DNA of 12,757 nt from Cephalothrix simula (Eukaryota; Nemertea; Palaeonemertea; Archinemertea; Cephalotrichidae): the NCBI GenBank assembly GCA_035591015.1, contig JAXIUW010181515.1, forward strand, positions 1-12,757. The letters run 5' to 3'. The notes under the pieces are model-generated. The model was given only the letters and a program-made list of their open reading frames with translations, did no database searches and was not told the origin of the DNA. Below, piece after piece: positions 1 through 7,646 of this stretch. Every line of letters begins with the position of its first letter. Positions within the stretch are counted from its first letter, which is position 1. The position numbers and the translations under genes are program-made.

Positions 1-88
1 TTTGTTTTGCACTTTTATAATGGAAACCCATATACTTTAAATTAGTAGCTTGAACCCACATTACAAAATTGTAAAATATTATTTTCAG

Positions 89-224
89 GTCTGCAGTACT
101 CAAAATGAAACATTTTCAACACTGTGTGATTTAGATCGCCACAAGTGTATGTGTGAGAAGAGGGAGAGTGGTTGCGAAGGACAACGGGGAAGCGCAAATC
201 TGGCTTATTTCGGGAGGTGTAAAG
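89..224 (+). CDS. SPARC: SPARC-like exon A: end of follistatin/Kazal domain
   Basis: The exon follows the acceptor ATTATTTTCAG and ends at the donor G|GTAAGT. It starts in phase 0 and leaves one base for the next exon. It encodes 45 residues. The NET glycosylation sequon in CSTQNETF sits exactly where SPARC proteins carry their conserved N-glycan in the CGTDNKTY motif. The spacing C-x(10)-C and the closing YFGRCK match the Kazal-like half of a follistatin domain. Two cysteines, in KCMC and SGCEG, lie in the loop between the conserved ones. The first half of the domain is upstream of the window. Confidence 0.85.
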
Positions 225-3200
225 GTAAGTTATTATACGACTATTGGTCACAGTTCACATAAATCATAAATTATCGTCTTTTTCTATATAACTTTGCTTT
301 ACAGCTACCCGGCCATGCCACGTAACAGCCAAAGATCAATTCCCAGATAGAGTGAAACAATGGGTTGAATTATCAGTGACCTACCAAGTAAGTTTCATTT
401 TGGTCCCCATCGCCGTGCTATGCTAGTTTATACAATATGCATCGATCAATTATGGCATGCCGAAGCAGAAAAAATTTCAAGGAACTGAAATCTCAATCAA
501 AAACTTTGCATTTCTCACTGAATGTTCTCAAAATCTCGTATTTTCCAGCGAATATCTCCCAAAGCTTCAGTTTTCACCCTTGAGACACGAAAACCTCCCT
601 TGAGGTATTTTCTCCTTTAAGAATCAGACCGAATCTCCCTAAAAATTAAAATTTTTCTCTCTTAAGAGTAGGCTTTAAATTCCTCCCTCAAGAATTGATG
701 TCCAGAGAGAAACATTTTATCCTGTAAGAAAAACACGTCAGTTATTACTGAGTAAAAAAGTTCAGTGATTAGCATGGCTTTTGGGTCAGGAGGCAGTCGG
801 GCACATGAGGCGATAGCCTCTAGTGCAGGACTGCCTCGTATGGCACCCAAGATACCATGCTATAAATAATTCATGACGTTGTCTACTCGATCACGGCGTT
901 GGTTTACAATGTAAATTCTACAATAGCGTCACAAATTCGACGAAGCGGCGAATATGTAACACGATTCGTCAGAATTTTCGAAAATTTAAGTGTAAAGATT
1001 CACCAGGGGGTATGCTCATCCCCCTGGATTCACCGAATTTGCGACTCGGATAGGACTACCCAAAACAGTTAAAAGAGGCATTGCATATAAATTTCAATGA
1101 GGTTGTTCAGTCGATGTCCTTAGAGTTCCTTGAAATTTTCAGCGTCCAGTACCCATTTGGGGTCACGTGGCGCCCTTTTAAATTTTTGATCAAATTTAAT
1201 CGTCAGACATGTGTCACGCCAGGTCAATTTACCAAAACAAGACAGTGGCTTGTAGACCAATGTCCTGCGGATGGGTTTGAGATAAGGGGGTGGGTGCTTT
1301 AAAAAAACTCAATTCGTTTGCCAAGGTCAAGGTCATCAAAGAACGATAATTTTGGAGATTTTAGGGGTATTTTGCACATGCACCATAAGTTTACCAAATT
1401 CCGTGGATGCGATAATTATTATTATTATAACAACACTACGTATAAATCCGGGTCTTTTAAAAAATCCACAATTAAATAAAGTTTAGAATTCTAAACACAG
1501 TAAACCGTGCGCGTTGATGTATTAAATCACTTTTTCAATCAGCTAAATACATTATACGACAACTGTAACCTCCGTTTCAGTTAGGTTTGTACCGGTAAAT
1601 TATTTTCAGGTTCATGTTGGACACGTCAAAAACCCCTTGCACGTGGCTGCTGTAAGAAGAGCAAGTGGCATGCCAGCTGAGAGAAGATATGTTCCCTGTG
1701 CTCTGTGGATTTTTTGCGACTTGGATAAAAATGAGGATGGGTATGTGAGGCATAGTTTAAGCTCGTTTTATCCACGTCAATCAACCAATGCACAGTGATT
1801 TTTTCGACCAAATCATCCCGGAATATACTATACGGCAGCTATTTTATCACTTATGACCGATTTGAACGGCAACCGTGGCGACAGTATGTCCTATCGCATC
1901 CCTTTTCAATCTGGACATAAATTAGCTGTTTCGTTGTTCGTTCAGATATATTCTAAACCCGGATCCGCTACCCGAACTTCAGTGAAATACATATTAGCGA
2001 TTCGAAGGAAAATATGTTATAATTACTTCGAGAGTTGAGAAATTCGGTATATGAAAATTTTAGGAGAATCGGCTTATCGACTAACCGAAATAAATCGGGG
2101 TTAAATGGTAAAAAATGAAATATAATGTCGCCATTTTTTTGCTATTATTTTATCATGCATATTTAATATATGTACGAACAATATAAAGCTCGCACAAGAA
2201 GTGTTACTTTTTATCAAAATTTAGAGTTTACTTGGAGCAAAAATTAACGCACGGGTGTCCCACAAAGCCGGAAAAAGGTCGTACTCCATCGCTAAAACTT
2301 GGCCTCCTCTAAAACATATCCAAAATTTTTAAAAATCGTACTCAAACTTTTTGAGTTCGCGCATGCGCAAGAACACTAACTAGCCTAAAATAAAAAAACA
2401 AGCATGCCATGAATTCGACTACTAAGTGGGTGCATGTTTCTATATCTGCCCGTAGTACATTTGTATGCTCTAACCGAACCCTTTTCCAGATATTTGCGAT
2501 TGAATTCCAAAAATCTACTTTTCAGCCACTCATATCTCGCAAACGGTTGGGTTTAGGGCATATAAATGTATTACACACAGATAGAAATATGCCTCTATCA
2601 GATTACCGATTTGAAACCTTTGCAACGTACCATTGTACGTACGTCGAATATTTTTCGGTTACCGGCAGATAGTTTCCCTGCCTATTCGATTTTTTTATTC
2701 TGGTCCAGTGACATGATAATTTCTTATCAGCCTGCTGAGTAAAAAAATTGGTTACAGTATCTAATAAAAAATATTTTATTTCAGACGACTATCTTATCTG
2801 GAATACAGATTTTTCAGAGCCGACTTAATAAGAGTAGAAGAGTGTATAGATGAACATTTTGGACGCGACAAAGATGTGAGTTTCAGCGACTGGGGCAAAG
2901 CTTTCGGGATCGAAGGTCAAGGTGAGTAGTACTTAAAACAGAAATCATTTTTGGTTGTTGAAATCCCACATCATATTTATTAATCAATATTAGATCATTA
3001 ACTATTTTGAACAAGCCCGATGAATTTTGCTTGCGCTGAGGTATGATAAAGGTTGAAAGCAAAATTATGAGGGCATTTCAAAACCTATTATCGCTAGATA
3101 GTTAGCGATATTATGTTTATCGCTACTTTTTAATAATAGGTGTCTCTGGGTGTTAATTTCGAAAAACATACGATTTACAATACAATTGCATACGAATCGC

Positions 3201-4109
3201 TACTTTTTTATAATAGGTGTCTCTGGGTGTTAACTTAGAAAAACATACGATTTACAATACAATTGCATACGAATTTTTAAAGGCATAATATATTTTATTA
3301 TTTTTCAAATTATAAAGTTGATTTTTAACTTCACACCATATTCCCAGGTTAGTGCTACCACAGGCACCTTCACGGTCCATGATGAAGCTGATATAGCCAA
3401 TATCGGTCCACAAGATTCATTCTTGCGGGCCTATATGGCTATATATATTTTAGCCTTTTGCCTGCATTAATTGCTACATATTGTCCTAAAAAGTAGCGAT
3501 AATGCACCTGTGCTTGGGTTCCCCACTAGGGGGGGTCACCTCGGGGAAGTGCTTTTTCCCGGCATCCAAAGCGATTCTACGATTTTCTCGGACACAAATG
3601 GATGGAAAAATTGGTTGAGGCATGGCTTAACGTTATAGGCCGGGAGCCAGGAATGGTCACCCGACCCACTCCCCTCCACCCGTACTAAAACCCCCTAGTG
3701 TCATTTAGTATGCTTGATATGCCAAAACGACCTGTTGTAATAGTTTTGGTCTAACCGGAACGATTCTATACATTTTGCACCACCACTCTACACCAGTTGG
3801 GGCTAACAAATTTAAAAACCCTACCATGGTGTGTAACATTTCATGGCCTTTCCAAAAATGTATAGGGTTAAGGGGCTCCGATGCCCCTTCTAGGAGATAT
3901 CGACGGGGGGCGAAGTTTTTACATTTCACGGTGCCCATCCAATTTTTCCATCCATTTGTGTAATTTTATAATGGGCCAAGAGACTAATTGCTTTGGATTA
4001 TAAAATAATGTTTGCCTTTTTCTCGTTTTATTTAGATCTAATCTCGTGTGACAGACTTAGAGAAGGACCAGAAAGAAATGATGGCAGAGGCGGCAACAGA
4101 GGGAAATAA
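89..4109 (+). CDS. SPARC: SPARC/osteonectin-like secreted calcium-binding protein, C-terminal five exons (5' part outside window)
   Basis: Joining 89-224, 305-387, 1610-1740, 2785-2921 and 4036-4109 gives one open frame of 186 codons plus TAA, and every junction is GT-AG. In order it encodes the end of a follistatin/Kazal-like domain (VCSTQNETFSTLC ... LAYFGRCK), the start of the EC domain (RPC ... QFPDRVKQWV, like the first EC helix of SPARC), a Trp-containing EF-hand 1 (DKNEDGRLSYLE), an LIRVEEC linker, a degenerate EF-hand 2 ending SFSDWGKAFGI, and an Arg/Gly-rich tail. SPARC family proteins are secreted matricellular proteins that bind calcium and collagen. The signal peptide and acidic N-terminal domain must lie upstream of the window. 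The EC domain is shorter than in vertebrate SPARC and the cysteine pattern is altered, so a divergent paralogue is as likely as the true orthologue. SMOC, testican and FSTL1 share the domain types, but the FGI ending and short linker fit SPARC best. Confidence 0.82.
305..387 (+). CDS. SPARC: SPARC-like exon B: start of EC domain
   Basis: The exon is bounded by TTTGCTTTACAG and the strong donor CAA|GTAAGT. Its first two bases complete an Ala codon, followed by 27 codons. RPC supplies the cysteine that in SPARC pairs with the Cys before EF-hand 2. QFPDRVKQWV resembles the EFPLRMRDWL helix at the start of the SPARC EC domain. The preceding intron is only 80 bp, the shortest in this gene. Confidence 0.83.
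388..1609 (+). other. Intron 2 of the SPARC-like gene
   Basis: GT-AG intron of 1,222 bp. It holds degenerate CTCCC/CTTAAG-rich sequence around 540-710 and a GC-rich hairpin at 997-1034. The reading frames in it (for example 1081-1302) have no protein-like features. Nothing else is recognised. Confidence 0.75.
997..1034. repeat. Perfect 8-bp hairpin bracketed by 8-bp direct repeats
   Basis: CCAGGGGG (1003-1010) and CCCCCTGG (1020-1027) are perfect inverted arms around a 9-nt loop. GATTCACC occurs at 997-1004 and again at 1027-1034. The direct copies overlap the arm ends, as a small insertion with target duplication, or a slipped duplication, could leave them. Confidence 0.6.
1610..1740 (+). 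CDS. SPARC: SPARC-like exon C: EC helices and first part of EF-hand 1
   Basis: The exon lies between TATTTTCAG and GG|GTATGT. It encodes 43 residues and leaves two bases of a Gly codon, so the next intron falls inside the EF-hand 1 loop. The stretch VPCALWIFCDLDKNED aligns with the SPARC segment around FPVHWQFGQLD. The Trp and following Phe are kept, but a Cys stands on each side of the Trp that vertebrate SPARC lacks. The helical stretch before this motif is much shorter than in vertebrate SPARC. Confidence 0.85.
1741..2784 (+). other. Intron 3 of the SPARC-like gene
   Basis: GT-AG intron of 1,044 bp that interrupts the EF-hand 1 loop in phase 2. Apart from the palindromes at 2340-2369, no repeat, RNA gene or coding sequence is recognised. 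The frames at 1853-2038 and 2409-2672 look like chance open frames. Confidence 0.75.
2340..2369. promoter_or_regulatory. Hairpin plus NRF1-type palindrome CGCGCATGCGCA
   Basis: ACTCAAA/TTTGAGT (2340-2346 and 2350-2356) form a 7-bp hairpin with a 3-nt loop. Two bases further on, 2358-2369 matches the full NRF1 consensus YGCGCAYGCGCR, with the 10-bp palindrome GCGCATGCGC at its core. It is CpG-rich in an AT-rich intron. Function as a regulatory site is untested. Confidence 0.3.
2785..2921 (+). CDS. SPARC: SPARC-like exon D: rest of EF-hand 1 and degenerate EF-hand 2
   Basis: The exon is bounded by TTATTTCAG and CAAG|GTGAGT. It completes the Gly of EF-hand 1 and then reads RLSYLEYRFFRADLIRVEEC, matching the SPARC order of loop, LI helix and conserved Cys. 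The second hand reads HFGRDKDVSFSDWGKAFGI. The Trp and the FGI ending are kept, but the loop is about five residues shorter than in vertebrate SPARC, has lost the first acidic ligands and carries Asp where the last Glu ligand is expected. Calcium binding by this hand is doubtful. Confidence 0.87.
3089..3110. repeat. Short inverted repeat TATCGCTA/TAGCGATA
   Basis: Perfect 8-bp arms at 3089-3096 and 3103-3110 surround a 6-nt spacer. The arms have the same sequence as the terminus of the neighbouring element at 3118-3501, so this is probably a broken or duplicated end of that element. Confidence 0.55.
3118..3501. mobile_element. MITE-like element with 15-bp terminal inverted repeats
   Basis: TATCGCTACTTTTTA at 3118-3132 is the exact reverse complement of 3487-3501, giving a 384-bp unit with no transposase frame. 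Inside are a 77-bp tandem duplication and an imperfect hairpin around 3390-3450 (ATATAGCC / GGCTATAT). I could not identify a target-site duplication, so the superfamily is unknown. Confidence 0.55.
3120..3273. repeat. 77-bp tandem duplication
   Basis: Units at 3120-3196 and 3197-3273 have equal length and differ at only a few positions (TTTTTAATAATAGG versus TTTTTTATAATAGG, and TTAATTTCG versus TTAACTTAG). Both start with the sequence of the terminal repeat of the surrounding element and end with GCATACGAA. The high identity suggests a recent event. Confidence 0.9.
3592..3961. mobile_element. Deleted relative of the 8768-9782 foldback element
   Basis: The ends ACACAAATGGATGGAAAAAT and its reverse complement form a perfect terminal inverted repeat that continues to about 23 bp. 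From about 3697 onward the sequence matches the right arm of the larger foldback element in the same order (GTCATTTAGTATG, TTTTGGTCTAAC, ACATTTTGC, CAAAAATGTATAGG, GATGCCCCTTCTAGGAGAT). Roughly 90 bp in the middle of that arm are missing, and most of the left arm is replaced by unrelated sequence. It has no transposase frame. Confidence 0.7.
4036..4109 (+). CDS. SPARC: SPARC-like last coding exon E with stop
   Basis: The acceptor is CGTTTTATTTAG. Two bases complete an Asp codon, then 23 codons and TAA. The peptide DLISCDRLREGPERNDGRGG carries one Cys and a basic, glycine-rich end. Vertebrate SPARC stops about ten residues after FGI, so this tail is somewhat longer. The Cys could substitute for a partner lost in EF-hand 2, which is inference. 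Confidence 0.8.
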
Positions 4110-4260
4110 ATCGAAATGAATGATAATCAAATCAAAATGAATGATCAAGGTTTAAAATAATGTTCTTGAACAAAAATTGAAAGATTTGTGTACTGAAAAT
4201 AACGAGGACTTAACAACCATAGAAATAATAAAAGACGAAGTTTTTATCACAATATTTCTT
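4110..4260 (+). other. SPARC: 3' UTR of the SPARC-like gene
   Basis: This is the AT-rich stretch after the TAA, before a T-rich tract. Its length is set by the poly(A) signal at 4227-4232. The cleavage point is inferred, not seen. Confidence 0.5.
4227..4232 (+). terminator. Likely poly(A) signal of the SPARC-like gene
   Basis: AATAAA lies about 120 bp after the stop. It is followed about 25-40 bp later by a T-rich run (around 4253-4270) that would serve as the downstream element. Another AATAAA overlaps the stop codon itself (4105-4110) but has no equally good T-rich follow-up. Confidence 0.6.
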
Positions 4261-6380
4261 TTTTTTTTCATGTTTCATTCACAATATTTATATCCCGTTG
4301 GTTAGCTTGACAGACCTGAAAACTCAATGCCAATAATGACTTTGAAAATGTTCCAACTGCCAATATCGAAATCTCCTGAATGGTCTAAAGACTAATGCTA
4401 TGAACGAAATCTACATTAATGCAATAAGAGTGGAGATTTTTTTAAATATTAGGTTAACACGAAGTCATGATTAGCGCCACAATTTTATGCCGGAGTCACA
4501 AAAATTACTCATATGATGAAGAGATATTTTGTAACACGCACATCATTGTTGACTTCTGCATCACAAACAAGCGTTTTAAAATAATAATTGGCAAAAATAA
4601 TGAAATAAACTAGCCTAGGTAAAATTTTTTGAATTTCAAAACATTCACTTTCTACACTGTTTCGGCTAAGTTAATATACTACATGTATTGTATATGAGAT
4701 CAGTAAAAATTCAAAATGATCAATTTTAACATGGATAAATGATATCTTTGATCAATATTTTAAGTAAACATGAAAATAAAATCAAGTTTTAAAATTTTAG
4801 CACATACATTTTTAAAATTATAGCTTTCAAAAAGAGCCAAATACTAAGGTTTCGATATCTTAAACGTAAAATCGACTTATTGAAATAAAACTTTATAAAG
4901 TGTTCTTCTGAGTTTCAAAGTATCACAGATAATCTATTTATTAATTTCTGCTCATTTAAAATTTTAAAAATCCTACATCCAGCAGTATTGTGCAGAAAGA
5001 ATATAACATTTGAACTCAAATCATTTCATACCTAAAGAATCTGGGAAATAATGCAATTGTCCAATCAGGAGTCAGTACAGACAGATGGAATTTCAATATT
5101 CGTTTTTTAAAACGAAAAACCTAAATATAAGTAGAACCCAGTGGTTCACGTCGCCAATGGGAAAAATTATACAACACAACAGGACTCTTGTACAGCTATC
5201 TTCACATGATTTCACATTCACATAACAAAGCATCCTCATTACAACATTATATAATTTGATGCACCATTATCTTATGGAGATTTCTGTACAGAAAGACTCG
5301 ATGGTGGCTTTACAATTTTACATTTACCATTTTTATCATACTTTTTACGTGCACGAATGTATGGAAAAATGACAGGACGTAAGAAATGAGCCGGAAAAGC
5401 CTAAACACCAGCGGTTTTCTGGACGGCTGGGGCCTAAACCACGTTTACCCTTACATATTCAAAATCCTTGTATGAAATCGTATTCCAAGTTTATTTTTTC
5501 GAAGGGGTTTCGCCACCCAGGCGCCGCCGATGGTCAAAATTTGAATTGTAAAAATTATTTTTCTGAAAATTTATGTTTTGGAACGTATTTTAGGACCCCA
5601 GATGACCCCAAAAAAATTTTGACCCAGGGCGGCACAACCCCTTTGAAAATAATAAATTTCCACAAATATCTAGAATATATAAGGGTAAGCCCAGCTTTCC
5701 AGAGAACTGCGGGGGGGGGGGGGTTGACATTCGTGTATTAGTTTACTTATTGTCAATAAAATGAAAAGCAAATTACAGGCCTCCAATCCCTCCATATTTA
5801 TAGGGTCAGAATTAATGTCTTGACCAGAAAGAAATCAGTAGATTATTATATGTAGTAATTTTAACGAAGAATTCGGCTTAAAATTCAATGTCGGATATTT
5901 ATTAAATAAAGACGGTAAATTAAAATTGTAAGCCGATAAATTGAGACCACAATAAATTAAACAACAAAATATGCAGTAGCAAAAATTATCAAAATATAAC
6001 ACTAGTAAAAACCCAGTATATCATATAATACTGCAGCATTTATATATATATAATTAATATAGATTGAACCACTGGTTTCCTGGTAACTAGACGCTGATTT
6101 ACCTACTTATTATTCATTAGAAAGATTCACCACAACGGCCTAGGAGAAAATTATAGGCAGTGATATTACAAAAATTTAAGCCTATTAGGCTTAAGATGGT
6201 CCATTTAAAATAAAAGTATAATAGAAAACCGAGTCAAATTTACATTACGCGTAGTTATTGTTGGCATGGTAACAGTTTAGAAGAAACCGGAAGTAAATAA
6301 TACTTAAGAAGACGACAAATTCCAAATAAAATTTAAAACAATTAAAACATTCAAAAGGGAAGGGAAATTTACGGTGTAAT
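4261..6380. other. Intergenic sequence between the converging genes
   Basis: AT-rich sequence with no supported gene. The more GC-rich part at about 5380-5740 ends in a run of 13 G (5711-5723) and looks like a degraded repeat. A short (TA)n tract lies near 6042-6060. Part of this space could belong to long 3' UTR forms of G3BP if distal TTTATT signals, such as those near 5487 and 5878 (read on the minus strand), are used. Confidence 0.5.
5711..5723. repeat. G13 homopolymer
   Basis: Thirteen consecutive G stand at the end of a GC-richer patch in an otherwise AT-rich region. Such runs are prone to length variation and sequencing error. Confidence 0.9.
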
Positions 6381-6392
6381 GACTAATGCACT

Positions 6393-6452
6393 AGAACACA
6401 TTGTTCTAAGATAGAACCTATTGTTCTAAGATAGAACACATTGTTCTAAGAT
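6393..6452. repeat. Three tandem 20-bp units, each a GRE-like palindrome
   Basis: Units at 6393-6412, 6413-6432 and 6433-6452 are AGAACACATTGTTCTAAGAT, the same with CT for AC at two positions in the middle unit, and the first again. Units 1 and 3 contain AGAACA-CAT-TGTTCT, a perfect inverted repeat with a 3-bp spacer. This is identical to the vertebrate glucocorticoid/androgen response element consensus. Whether any receptor binds it here is unknown. Confidence 0.9.
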
Positions 6453-6941
6453 AAGTATTATGCGCCACAAAACAAGCAAACCAAAGGGAAGTATTAAGGG
6501 AGTCACTACACAGGATTTATGATATTGGCTATCTTGAAAAACTTAATATATTTATGGCACTTATAATTACGAAGGCAGTTTTTTTATTAATTACAATTGA
6601 ACTTAACATTTGAGCTGGAATTTACCGACTACCTACATTATTGATTTTTGATATGCTTTATTAAAATAAAAAAAAAACATTTTAATGCTATATTACTCCA
6701 AGAAGGCCAATATCAGGGACATACCAGATGTAACAAAGATATTAACCACAAAATAAGGAACGCGCGCTTATAAGACAATATGCTTTGTCAACTTCAGTAC
6801 AACCAAAAAAAAGTCTGACAAGCTATTGAACCATGTAAGGGAAAAAAACCATCACATTTTTCTGTAAGATACAAAAATGTCCAGCACGTTAATTCTTCTT
6901 AAGAAAAATATTGACAACTCGGCCATTTTTAATTACCAAGT

Positions 6942-6949
6942 TATATACA
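6942..6949 (-). promoter_or_regulatory. Pumilio-type site UGUAUAUA, distal
   Basis: On the minus strand this reads TGTATATA, a match to the Pumilio/PUF consensus UGUANAUA. It lies just beyond the proximal poly(A) signals of G3BP, so only longer 3' UTR forms would contain it. Confidence 0.3.
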
Positions 6950-7014
6950 TATGATTGACTTAGTGTTTTATAGACGTCTTGTTCCGTATGCCACGAACGA
7001 CAAGCACAGTTCCA

Positions 7015-7024
7015 TTTATTTATT
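7015..7024 (-). terminator. Candidate poly(A) signals of G3BP (two overlapping AATAAA)
   Basis: TTTATTTATT on the plus strand gives AATAAATAAA on the minus strand, about 370 nt after the G3BP stop. Use of this site is inferred from the motif and distance. Further TTTATT motifs lie downstream near 6583 and 6657. Confidence 0.45.
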
Positions 7025-7162
7025 TCTACTTTTTTTAAAAGAGTTATTTTGCCTTTTTTTGGTCATTGAGATATTTCTCTTTGAACACAGAACCAAATCA
7101 CTGGACAATATGCAATTCTGGGATGCAAATCCTATTTATATCATGAAAAAAGCTGAATGAAT

Positions 7163-7170
7163 TATGTACA
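7163..7170 (-). promoter_or_regulatory. Pumilio-type site UGUACAUA in G3BP 3' UTR
   Basis: The minus strand reads TGTACATA, matching UGUANAUA, about 220 nt after the G3BP stop and before the first poly(A) signals. Confidence 0.4.
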
Positions 7171-7205
7171 ATTCTTAGTGTGTACAAGTAACGTCCATGT
7201 ACATC

Positions 7206-7213
7206 TATTTACA
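7206..7213 (-). promoter_or_regulatory. Pumilio-type site UGUAAAUA in G3BP 3' UTR
   Basis: The minus strand reads TGTAAATA, matching UGUANAUA, about 176 nt after the stop and 43 nt before the next such site. Confidence 0.4.
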
Positions 7214-7388
7214 GGAAATTCATCACAATCTCTGCCTCCGAATTCCAAAATTCATGCCCTTTTTAGCGAATCACCACATTAAATTCCATTAGTGATGCAT
7301 TTAAACGTGCGATATATTAGATTCATGATTCTATGTTTCAAATCAGAATTGCATACTTCCCCATTCTCAACATAAGCACCTAAATACG

Positions 7389-7646
7389 TTAACGTCTTGG
7401 TCCACGGTCATATCCACCTCGACCCCCGCGGTCACCCCCAGATGGTCTGCTTTCTCTGTCTGAGCGTGGTCCAGATGGAACTGGTCCACCACCTCGGCCA
7501 CCCCCTCGTCCAAGGTTCCCACCTCGTCCCATTCCGCCTCTCATATTCTGACGGGTTCCACTTCCAGGGCGACCTGTATTTCCTCGAGGCTTTTTAACTT
7601 CCACGTTCAAAACGTGATCTTTACGGAAATGGAATTTTTTATTATT
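7389..7646 (-). CDS. G3BP: G3BP last exon: end of RRM and RGG tail
   Basis: The acceptor is TTTATTTTTCAG. The exon encodes 85 residues and TAA. NNKKFHFRKDHVLNVEVKK forms the last RRM strand. The rest is low-complexity, with repeated RGG/GRGG motifs, several Ser/Pro/Arg stretches and a final RGGYDRGPRR. The antisense frame at 7397-7597 is a by-product of this biased composition. Confidence 0.95.
   Translation of the reverse strand, partial: NNKKFHFRKDHVLNVEVKKPRGNTGRPGSGTRQNMRGGMGRGGNLGRGGGRGGGPVPSGPRSDRESRPSGGDRGGRGGYDRGPRR

Larger units (their letters stand above)
2922..4035 (+). other. Intron 4 of the SPARC-like gene
   Basis: GT-AG intron of 1,114 bp. More than half of it consists of two non-autonomous repeat elements, at 3118-3501 and 3592-3961. 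No coding potential is supported. Confidence 0.75.
6985..7388 (-). other. G3BP: Proximal 3' UTR of G3BP
   Basis: AT-rich sequence follows the TAA on the minus strand and runs to the first poly(A) signal pair. It contains two Pumilio-type sites. The end point is inferred. Confidence 0.45.

Noticed and set aside
5472-5741. 89-codon plus-strand open frame
   Set aside because: Ends in the G13 run and low-complexity sequence, with no protein-like motif. Probably degraded repeat.
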